NCBI GenBank assembly: GCA_013397695.1
Contig: VYZI01000074.1
Span: 1,981,237 to 2,045,236 of the forward strand
Reading direction: 5' to 3'
DNA from: Centropus unirufus
Taxonomy: Eukaryota > Chordata > Aves > Cuculiformes > Centropidae
DNA: 64,000 nucleotides
Both the position numbers and the translations under genes were made by a program. The stretch's first letter is position 1; each line of letters begins with the position of its first letter. Positions 32,501-44,500 of the stretch are shown piece by piece. Under the pieces are notes generated by a model that was not told the origin of the DNA, ran no database searches, and saw only the letters and a program-made list of their open reading frames with translations.

Positions 32501-35500
32501 TCCCATGGAAGTTGTGCCCACGGAAGCTGTGCCATGCCCAATTTGCCCACCCTGTTCCCAGCAAGGAGGAGGCTCATAAGTATGGTCAAGTCAAAAAGGC
32601 ACTTACTTATCTGGAGGCCAAAGAGGACAACTGAGGCCACAGTAGAGAGAACAATGGCTGCCGCTGCAGAAAAGCCTTTCATAATGTTGTCTGTGTACTT
32701 CACCACGACTGAGGTGTAAAGGCCACCAACACTGGCGAGAACTGGAGAGCAGAGAAGAGGTTTCTGTTAAGAAAGGTTCAGGAGGCTACTCATGAAGTGA
32801 GGCATTTCACCCCGCTGGTGTGATCCATGCTAGGGCTGCGCCATCCCAAACAGGGATTTAATGGAGCATGTAGCAAACCGGGATGGGTCAGATCCAACTC
32901 ACTGGAAGATGCTCTGCTCACTACGCAATCATTTCCAGTGCTGTCTCAGCACAATTCTGAAGTGACCACGTGAACAGTTCCCAAGGTAATGACTGTTTTA
33001 CAAAAAACCTCAACATTTTATGATTCTGCCCCTGGACTTGGCACTGGTGAGGCTGCACCTTAAATCCTGTGCTCAGTTCTGGGTCCCTCCCTACAAGAAG
33101 GACATCGAGGTCCTGGAGCGTGTCCAGAGAAGGGTAACAAAACTGGGGAAGGGGCTGGAGAAAAAGTCTGATGAGGAGCAGCTGAAGAAATTGGGTTTGT
33201 TCAGCCTGGAGAAGAGGAGGCTGAGGGGAGACCTCCTCACTGCCTACAGCTGCCTGAAAGGAGGGTGTGGAGAGGTGGGTGCTGGTCTCTTCTCCCAAGT
33301 GACAGGAAATAGGACAGAGGGGAATGGCCTCAAGCTGCACCAGAGCAGGTTTAGATTGGACATTAGGAAAAAGTTCTTCACGGAAAGGGTAACCGGGTAC
33401 TGGAACGGCTGCCAGGGAGGTGGTGGAGTCCCCATCCCTGGAGGTGTTTAAAGGACAGGGAGAGACAGGTGCTTAGGGATTTGGTTTAGTGCCTGACAGG
33501 GATGACTGGACTCTATGATCTTGGAGGTCTTTTCTAACCTGGTGATTCTATGAAAACACAGTAAAGACCGGTGGGTCAGACTAAATTTGTAGCTTTCTGC
33601 AATCAGTTTTATCAGTTATAAAAGCAAAACAACTTAACAAGACCCTAAACCCAGAGGATACTCACAGATGACAAACCAGACGTAGTATGTGTAGCCATAG
33701 AAAAACCCTTTCTCCAGCACTTGGGCTCCATCTGACATGTACACACCACACAAAGTCACTGCAATTCCTGATAAGTACATCTGGATATTTCTCACCCACA
33801 AGGAAGTATCAGAACTCTTCAAGACCTTCTCAAAATAAACTCCTACAAAAGAACAAAAAGAAAAGTGAGATGAAGCATCATCCTAGTGTTCCAAAGGCAG
33901 GCAAGACACTGGAAGCATCATGTCCTACAGAATGTTATTATTTCACAGAAGTTGCAGAAGGCCCCAAAGGACCCAAACCCACATCCACATCATAGAATCA
34001 CCAGGTTGGAAAAGACTTTTGAGATCATCGAGTCCAATCGTACCTGTCCACCACTAAACCAGATCCCTGAGCACCTCATCTCCCCCATCTTTCAAACACC
34101 CCCAGGGATGGGGACTCCACCACCTCCCTGGCAGCTGTTCCAGTGCCTGATGACCCTCTCAGTGAAGAATTTTTTCCCACTGTCCTATCTGAACCTGCCC
34201 TGGTGCAGCTTGAGGCCATTCCCCCTTGTCCTATCTCCTGTCACTTGGAAGAAGAGACCAGCACCCACCTCTCCACACCCTCCTTTCAGGCAGCTGTAGG
34301 CAGTGATGAGGTCTCTCCTCAGCCTCCTCTTCTCCAGGCTGAACAACCCCGGCTCCCTCAGCCGCTCCTCATAACCCTTGTTCTCCAGCCCCTTCCCCAG
34401 CTTTGTTGTCCTTCCCTGGACATACTCCAGGGCCTCAATGTCCCTCTTGGAGTGAGGGGCCCACAACTGCACACAGGACTCAATAACGGGTGCCTTCCAG
34501 GACAGGATCATTTTATTGGGTACATAACATCAAAAATAGATCCTATTTCTCTTTGTAGTTGTTTTAATGATGAACGTCATCAACAATGGAAACGAGTCTT
34601 CATTCCTGGATTTTCCAGGCTTCTGGCAACTCCAGCAGATCTTCCTCTTTACTATTCCTCCCTCAGAAAAAAAGGCATTTGACCCCGGCTCCTGGTATTT
34701 CATCCCCGGGGCAGCATTTATGTATTCCATTATGGTGTAGAACATTTCTTTACCCTCCGGTGGGGAATGAGGAATAGGGGTGGGGCCTTATTACCTCAGC
34801 AGCGAGGCTGAAAGCCCTCGGGAGCTTTGTGCTTGCAGAGCTCTTGGCAGAGCAGCAACATTCTGAAACCACAGCTTCGGGGGATTAGAAGAGCAAATCA
34901 AACCCGATGCCTTCTGCTAATTGAAACTGCAGCTTGGTTCTGAGGAAACGGAATTCATTTTCATGTCAAGCTCTCGCTCACAGCGCTGACTGCATCGGTT
35001 TTACGGCCTGCATTACTGAAATTCCCCAAACACCTTTTCATTATTGTTCTCAGGAGGTGCGTGTCAGGCTAAAAGGCCAACAAGGCCATCACCAGCTGCC
35101 TTTTTGCTCCCACAACAGGGCTCTGCTTATCTCTGCAAGATCCTGTTTCCAAACACACCAGCAGTTCCCAGGACTCTGCTGGTAGTAGGCAAGTGGATAC
35201 TTTGGTATAATAGAGTATTGGGATGTAGGGGTAGGCACAGTGGGGTATGGGATTCCACTGTGTGTCCTGGCTTCCATGGATCTACTCTGTCACAGGGGCT
35301 AAGATCATTTTAGGGGTGGTTTTAGGTGCAGCTTGAGCTTATGATGGCTCAGTTGCATTTTGATCCTAACTGACGTGACAGTACCGAAGCCACTCCTGAC
35401 ACCGTGTTACAGGTAATTTGGGTTTCTTTTAGGACCGTGGTGGCTGCCACACGATTTACCAACCCTAGGAGGAGGAGCTGTAACTAGGTCAAGTTTACGC

Positions 35501-38500
35501 TTGCTGCTTAACGTTCATGTTGTGGCCAGCAGGGCCAGGGAGGGGATTCTGCCCCTGGAATCAGCACTGGTGAGGCCCCACCTCGAATCCTGGCTGCAGT
35601 TCTGGGCCCCTCACTCCAAGAAGGACATTGAGGTCCTGGAGCGTGTCCAGAGAAGGGCAACAAAGCTGGGGAAGGGGCTGGAGAACAAGGGTTATGAGGA
35701 GCAGCTGAGGGAACTGGGGTTGTTCAGCCTGGAGAAGAGGAGGCTGAGGGGAGACCTCATCACTGCCTACAGCTGCCTGAAAGGAGGGTGTGGAGAGGTG
35801 GGTGCTGGTCTCTTCTCCCAAGTGACAGGAGATAGGACAAGGGGGAATGGCCTCAAGCTGCACCAGGGCAGGTTCAGATCGGACATGAGGAAAAAATTCT
35901 TCACTGAAAGGGTCATCAGGCCCTGGAACGGCTGCCAGGGAAGTGGTGGAGTCCCCATCCATAGAGGGTTTTAAAAGACAGGGAGATGAGGTGCTCAGGG
36001 ATCTGGTTTAGTGGTGGACAGGTACGGCTGGGCTTGATGATCTCAGAGGTCTTTTCCAACCTGGTGATTCTATGATATTGAATACCTGTGTGTGGCTACA
36101 CAAGGTGTCTTGGGCTACCATTGTTTAAGGGTGTGCTCGATACCTGCTCCTTTCTTCTTGGTAAGAAATTAAGGACATTTAGACTGGGGCATGGATACTT
36201 GCATGTACACAGTTAGCAAGAACTAAGAGTCTTCTCAGCCACTTCTGTGACTTCTGGGAGTGAGTCCTACTGCCTGTAAGTTTATCACTAATTAACATCA
36301 CCCCAGATCCTTCAAGTGATAGGAAAAAATTATAAGGAGCTGACAAAGATGGCAGAAAAAAGACCTGTGGATTGGAAGCCCTACGCATGTGCTCCTCCCG
36401 AAATCCCTGAGGTAGCTTTAAGGAAGGTCCTGCTATTCTTTTATTCATGAAAAATGCAATTTATAATTTAGCACATTATAATGAATATTGATGGGAAATA
36501 AATTAGAGAACAGCTTTCAGAGGTTAAAATAATTAATCCCCTCCAAGGAAATGCAGTATTCTCTCACATGAGCGTGCATTTTAAAGGCCGAACAAGAAAT
36601 AGCACTGTTAACAACTGCAGTGCTATAAAACAGAACCCTCACTAATCCAGCTCAAGATTTCCACCTGCTGAGAAGACCCATGGAGCACAACCAGATGGAA
36701 TGAAAGCGCCACACACTTGGCTCGAGTGTGAACCCTACTTGGAAATGTCATCAACCAAGACGACAGCAAGCAAAGCAACGAAAGGGTTCCTTCTGATCCC
36801 CGAGAGTGCATAGAAGTCATCCCATGAGGCAAGAGGAAGGCAAGAATGGGTGCTGCTTCGAAGGAAGGACTCTCCAGTACTGTTCCAAGACAAAGGATCT
36901 GCCACTACCTGTTTATCCAATGTTTTTATCATACAACCATTGTTGGGCCCACAGACACTTGGTAATAAATACAGCATCCACAATTTGAAAAGAAAACTTC
37001 TTCCACCTCAGAGGGATAAAAAACACATCACTTCTTTGACTTTGCTAGACCAATATTGGACATTTCACGTGGTCAGCCCAGAAATGGAAGGTTTAATGTC
37101 AAAATAACTTCTTCGTTTGGGCCAGGGAAGGAGGAGGAAAAGCCTTTGAGTAGGATTTGTTTTCAACACGTAAAGCCCCAAGGGCACTCGTCGCTCCATG
37201 GATGCAACACTGTCCTCCCAAATCCCTCAAAGCTACAGCTGTCAGTGAGGAGACACCCAAGCTCCACTCCTTTTGCAGGAGAAGAAAATTACATCCGTCT
37301 GAATCCTCCAGAGCTGCCCACATCAACCCTTCCAATGGTTTGGAACTGCAGACCTTTAGAGGCACAGCTCCCTCCCCACACTATCAGAGAAAGCCAGAGG
37401 GCTTTGAGAGTCTCTGAAGGCTTCGCTGCCAGTGCTGCATTTTGCCTCATGGCTTGGGAGCAGCCACTGGAATGAGTAAATCTGTAACCTTCCAGGAAAA
37501 GCTGATGAAGCTCCACACGGTCTGATTGAAGTAATTCTGCTTCCAAGTGCCCGTTGCACTGAAAAGATAGCAAAAAAATGACCTCCTCCTCCTCCCTCTG
37601 CCAGCCACAGTGTTTTCCAAGAGGAAGAAGAGTGGATCACAGCACATGATTATTCTTGCAGGCAGGTATTTAAGTCCTGGTATTTAATACCTTGTTTTCT
37701 CACAGAGGGAGGGGGAAGCACCCAGTTTAGAGACGGGAAAATATACCCCTGTGAGCCAAATTTCAAATTCAGTTGTAATTTGCATTTCCTTTTCTCTCAG
37801 TGTCAGCTCATTTGTCCCCCAGTTCTGGTCAATTTCTGCAGAAGGCAAAGAAAAACTGGGACCAGTGCTGTTCACTATTATCATTGATGATACAGACAGT
37901 GAGATCGAGGGCACCCACAGCAAGTTTGCAGGTGACACCAAGCTGAGTGGTGCAGTTGTCACACCGGAAGGACGGGATGTCATCCAGAGGGACCTGGGCA
38001 AACTGGAGAAGTGGGGCTGTGTGAACCTTCTGAGATTCAACAAGGCCCAATGCAAGGTCCTGCAGCTGGGTCGGGGCAATCTGCAGTTTCAGTGCAGGAC
38101 GGGGATGATGGGATTGAGAGCAGCCCTGGGGGGAAGGACTTGGGGTGCTCAGGGATGAGAAGCTCGACATGAGGCAGCGATGTGTGCTCACAGCCCAGAG
38201 GGCAGCGGTGCCCTGGGCTGCGGCAAAAGCAGCGCAGCCAGCAGGGAGAGGGAGGGGATTCTGCTACAAAGATGGTCAGAGGGCTGGAGCGCCTCTGCTG
38301 TGAGGACAGGCAGAGAGAGTTGGGGCTGTTCAGCCTGGAGAAGAGAAGGCACCAAGAAGAACTTAGAGCACCAGTACCTGAAGGGGCTCTAGGAAAGCTG
38401 GGCAGGGACTTTTTTTACAAGGGCATGGAGTGATAGGATGAGGGGGGATGGCTATAAATTGAAAGTGGGAAGATTTAGATCAGACATCAGGAAGAAATTC

Positions 38501-41500
38501 TTCTTGCTGAGGGTGGGGAGGCACTGGCCCAGGTTGCCCAGGGAAGCTGTCACTGCCTCTTCCCTGGAGGTGTTCAAGGCCAGGTTGGATGGGGCCTTGA
38601 GCAGCCTGGGCTGGTGGGAGGTGTCCCTGCCCATGGCCAGGGATTGGAACTAGATGACCTTTAAGGTCCCTTCCAACTAAAACCATTCTGTGATTCTAGA
38701 AAAAACTACTCATGGGAGAAATGCTGTTTGTAACAATAAAGCAGTCACCACCAAATAAAAAAAAACAACCCACCAAAATCTTTCCTGGAGTTTATCCCGG
38801 CTTCCTGCTCCTCATCATGTGCTCTGCCCTACTTGTGCTCCCCCTGCCTCCCAGTCAGCTTTTCCAGCTATGGGACCCCAGCGATGTGCATTTGGGGATG
38901 GGCGCAGGAACTCAGGGAGGAGGTCAGCTCCGTTATAAAACAATGAAAGTGTTTCACTTGATGACCCAAGTGACCCATTCACTGTGAAGCCAGCTTCATA
39001 AAAGTCATGTGGGTTAATTAATCACACTGATTGGGTCATTAGGGCTGTTCCCCCAGTATTATCCCAAGCATTTCAAGGATGCTTCCAATGGTACAGCAGC
39101 CTTCCATGCTGCAGCTCCATGCTCCCAGTCATTTGTTTGACAGCCAGAGCAATCATATCATGAATCTGCTGTAATTACTGTGAGCAGAAGTTAATTACAG
39201 GCACAGGGAATGAAGCAGTGGACAGCTACAGTTGGACTCGATGATCTCCAAGGTCTTTTCCAACCTGGTGATTCTCTAAGTCCTTTTTAATCTATGGTCA
39301 GCTGAGCCAAGTAACTAACCTAGAATGTTCCGTTTTAAACCTCAGGGGCTCCCCTGCCCTTAGGCCGTGGCCTGCATACTACAGGGATGTACCTGCAAAT
39401 CCTGAGCACAAGACAGCAACAGCGATCGCTCCAAACCCCAGCCATGGATTCTGCTCCACCTGCAATGTCAACCGTTATTTTAAAAAGGATGCAACACTTT
39501 GGTAATTTACAATAATTAATTCCAGAGATACTTCTAAATACAGCATCATAATTAGCATTTCATTACAGCACAACACGTACTGCCTTGGCTAGAGCTGCCT
39601 TTCAGACCAGCTCGGGGCAGCTGTGCCGTGTTTCCATGTGCCCTGCCCAGCCCCTGCCGTGCTTGCAGCCCCATCCCCTCGGCTGTGACCAGTGCTCCCA
39701 GCTGCATGACCTGTCTCTCCCACTAATGCTTCCAACCAGCACCAGAAGACCCAAGAACCCAAGAACCAGAAGACACTTGTTTGTTCCTAGAAGAGGTTGA
39801 GGTCAGTGCCTCTGAAGGGTGTGTTTAAACAATGTGCCCGTGCCGAGGCACCTGGGTTTCACTTCTAAGTATGCCAAGTGCTTCAATTCCAGGTTCTCAG
39901 CTGATCATGGAATCAACAGGTTGGAAAAGACCTCTGGGATGAAGTCCATCTGTACTTGCCCACTAATAAATCATATCCCTCGGTATCTCATTTCCGTGTC
40001 TTTCAAACACCTCCAGGGACAGGGTCTCAATCACCTCCCTGGCAGCCTCTGCCAGCATTTGATGACCCTTTCAGTGAAGAAATTTTTCTTCTTGTCCAAT
40101 CTGAACCTGCCCTAGTGCAGCTTGAGGCCATTTCCCGTTGTCCTATCCCCTGTCACTTGGGAGACCAGTACCCACCTCTCCACAACCTCCTTTCAGGCAG
40201 CTTTAGGCAGTGCTAAGGCCTCTCCCCTCAGCCTCCTCCTCTCCAGGCAGCACAACCCCAGTACCCTCAGCTGCTCCTCATAACCCTTGTTCTCCAGCCC
40301 CTTCCCCAACTCCATTAGAAGCCACAGCCCCAAGCCCCACCCCTGGCTCAGCCCCATCCTCAAAGCACGCCCACAAGTCCAAGCCCCGCCCCCAAACATC
40401 ATCTTCAAGGTTTTTCCAACCTTAATGATTCCATGATCCTATGAACAATTACAGTGATGCCTGGGCAACTGCTGGAAGCACCGTGTGACTCAGATGCTTC
40501 TACAAGTGACTCAGATGCTCCTACAATGGTGCGTTAGGCTCATTATGATAATTCATCCTAATTGCAGCAACCCAATGCCTCGCCAGTGAGTGAAAGTGGA
40601 AGAAGCCACATTCATACAATGAATGTGAAAGTGATCGATCAAAGCAGTGCTGGTGTTGTAAATGAAGGGGCTGGAGATAGGGAATGGGGTCTGCCGTGTG
40701 GGAATAAGAGACCTCACTTTCATCTTAGCTCCTGTGAAGCGAAATACAAAGCATGAGGCAGTTCGTTCTCCGTGGTGGAGGAGCGAAGCGCGAGCCCTCA
40801 CCTGTACTTTGGTGGCCTGGGCAGGCCTCCACTGGACAAGGGTAACCCCGCCGCACAGCATGAAGACAGAGAACCACTGCAGCTTACTGAGGGAACGGTT
40901 CAGCATCAGCACGGTGCACAGGGCCGTACACGGGATCTTCAGCTGGTACGTGACCTGGGGAACACGGGAACACAGCACGGAAGAGGTGGGAGGACCACCT
41001 CCTCCAAAGAACCACACCAAGCCAGACAGTTCAACTCCAGAGTGACAACATTGTGTGCCCATGGATTTCCAACAGATCCTTGGGGGTTGGTACCATCCCC
41101 AATTACACCGTGAGTTTCAAGTGACTCCAGCAGCGAGGGGGGAGCTCGGAAGACCGAAGCTCCACGACACAGCGCATGCTCTCAGTAAAAGCCAAGCCAT
41201 GCCTCGCTGTAGCCCGGGGCTGGAGCGGGCTGTGTGCTTGGCAGGCAGATCCCTGGCACACAGGCCTCGTGGCACAGTGAAGAGAAACCTATTTACTGCC
41301 AAGCCCCTGTGTTACCTGGTAGACCGCCGCGTCCAGGTTGCTCAGGGCCACAAATGCCATGTTGTTCTGGAGAGCGTACACCAGAGAGGGGACGCTTAAC
41401 TTCAGCAGTTCCGTAGGGCTCCCAAACACATTTTCTTTTAAAGATGTTGTTAACCGTGCCAGGCTCCCGGTTTCTCTGCAAAATAAAACATTAACGCAGC

Positions 41501-44500
41501 TGAGGGATTTCTGGTATTTGAGAACAGACATCGACTCAAAGAAGCCTTTGGGGAGGCTGAAGGTTCGTTCTTAGCAATCAGTTGTACTTTCTGCCCATTA
41601 AAGAATTCACTGGGAAAAAGCCAACATGGTTATCTACAAGTCAAAACCCCTGGAGATGAAGAAGACATTCTGGAATCAGGAGGTTTTGTGCATTGATGTA
41701 AACAATTAACACAAACGATCATAAACTTCTCTTTGGAAAAATAATCTTTTGGCATTCATCCATTCAAAGTGCCTTCCAGGAGAAGCCTTAAAAGTGAAGG
41801 CAGCAGAAGCAAAGCATAAGGATGCGTAAGAAAAATCCTGCAGCCAGAACAGTGTAAGAGTCGTAGCCCTGTGTCCAAGACATCAATGTGTGTTGGTGGG
41901 AGATTGCTACGGCAAATTTTGGTGATAATTATATGGGATAGCCAAAAGAAAGCTTTCAATAGTTGCCCAAGGGCCTCTCACTACACCGAGCAGAATTCAC
42001 CAGGTCTTTTGCCATCCGAGAAACAGCTCAGACAGCAAAGGGAGGCCTCCAGACCCACCAGGAAGTGAGAGGTCCTACCCAGAAGAGGTGAGGAGAGTCT
42101 GGTGTGCAGTGTCTGCTGGTGCCCATCAGAACAAACACGACAGCCCTCAAGCACCTCTGTGCATAAGATTCATCCCATTTTAACTGGCAAATAAGGCTCA
42201 GGTGTCACTAAATGAGAAAGAATCATAGGAAATGACAACCTTGAAATACAGCGACTGTTCTTAAACCAGTTCTGGGTATTGGGGAAAAGATGTGAGTCGC
42301 TCCCTGACATCACCAGCTCAAGGCTTGGCTGTGTTCAAAGAAATGAGCAGAATGGTACAAAACCTTGAGGAAGGAACGGAGACCAAGACAGAAAACACCT
42401 TTGTGGAATCATAGAATCATGAAATGGATTGGGTTGGAAGGGACCTTAAAGCCTACACGGTGCCAACCTCCCCTGCCATGGGCAGGGACACCTCCCACCA
42501 GCCCAGGCTGCTCAAGGTCCCATCCAACCTGGCCTTGAACACCTCCAGGGAGGGGGCATCCACAGCTTCCCTGGCAACCTCGGCCAGTGCCTCACCACCC
42601 TCAGCAGGCAGAATTTATTCCTATTGTCTAGCCTAAATCTTCCCCTCTCCAATTTAAAGCCATTCCCCCTTGTTCTGTCACTGCATGCCCTTGTAAAAAG
42701 TCCCTCCCCAGCTTTCCTGGAGCCCCTGCAGGTACTGGAAGGTGCTATAAGCTCTCCCTGTAGTCTTCTCTTCTCCAGGCTGAACAGCCCAAACTCTCTC
42801 AGCCTGTCCTCATAGCAGAGCTGCTCCAGCCCTTGCATCATCTTTGTAGCCTCCTCCGGACCGGTACCAACAGTTCCATGTCCTTTTCATGTCAAAAACT
42901 GGACACAGGACTCCAGGTGGGATCTGACAAGAAAGGAGCAGAGGGGCAGAATCCCCTCCCTCTCCCTGCTGGCCGCGCTGCTCTTGCTGCAGCCCAGGGC
43001 ACCGCTGCCCTCTGGGCTGTGAGCACACATCGCTGGCCTCACTCTGCTGCCTCGTGCCATGGAGAGTTTGCATCTTGAACACTGCATGCACCTCCCAATC
43101 CTGTTTCAAAAAGGATATAGCAATCCTGGAAACAAGGTGAGATGGGTACTAGGATGATCAGGGTATTCCCAGCCTGTTTTCTTATTAGAAAATAAGATAA
43201 TAAGTCATAAGATAATTGATAATAAGATAGATAACATCTAAGTCATAAGATAATAAATCATCCGACTCCCAGCTTCGAAAATAAATGAGTGCTGAAAACA
43301 CAAGGCAGTTCTGCTGAGATAGATGAAAACAGAAGTGAAGGGGGAAGATTATTCCTGATTTCTGCTGACACGAGAAGACAGAATCCAGTCAAACTGCTAG
43401 ATAAGGTGTTTATTAAAAAGTACTTTTTCATATCCCATGTAACTCTATGGCAGGAGTCATTTCACAGAGAGGGTAGGGAAGGACTAACAGACACCGGGTG
43501 GCCTCACAGAGGACAGGGCTGGCTCCAGAGCCACACTGTGCACAGCATCCAGGCTGGGATCCATAGGCCTCTGCCGCCAGCGAAAGGAAGTTCAGCCCAT
43601 GTTTGCCCTGTTGCCTCTTCTGTTCCAGGCACCCCTTGCTGACTGCTGCAAAGGGAGAGAGGTGGGCCACATGGAGTTAAGGCTGTGTGTGGCTGCTCTA
43701 AAAAGAGAATGGACTTCTTGCTATTGGCCTTCTTGGCCAATGGCATCCTGGCCTGTATCGGGAACAGCGTGGCCAGCAGGTCCAGGGAGGCGATTCTGCT
43801 CCTGGACTCGCCACTGGTGAGGCCCCACTTCGAATCCTGTGTTCAGTTCTGGGCCCCTCACTACAAGAAGGACATTGAGGTCCTGGAGTGCGTCCAGAGA
43901 AGGGCAACAAAACTGGGGAAGGGGCTGGAGAACAAGGGTTAAAGATGAGGGAGCTGGGTTTGTTCAGCCTGGAGAAGAGGAGGCTGAGGGGAGACCTTAT
44001 CACTGCCTCCAGCTGCCTGAAAGGAGGGTGTGGAGAGGTGGGTGCTGGTCTCTTCTCCCAAGTGACAGGGGATAGGACAAGGGGGAATGGCCTCAAGCTG
44101 CAGCAGGGCATGTTTAGATTGGACAATAGGAAAAATTCTTCATGAAAGAGTTATTGGCCACTGGAATGGCTGCCAGGAAAGTTGTGGAGTCCCCATGCCT
44201 AGAAGTGTTTAGACAGGGATAAGGTGCTCAGGGATCTGGTTTAGTGGTGGACAGTTATGGTTGGACTCAATGATCCCAAGGGTCTTTTCCAACCTGGTGA
44301 TTCTATTATTCTGAGTTAAAAGTAATTGCCTTTTTAATGATTACAACCCCAAGAGACCACTCACACATTTAATGAACACAATGCTCCTGACCCTTAATGA
44401 GCTCACATTGCTTTCCCTGCTGAACCAGGCCCCTTTGCTGTACCACAAAGCCTGGGTCCCAGCACACATAAACACGTCTGAGGAACCCTGCCCAGGTAAG

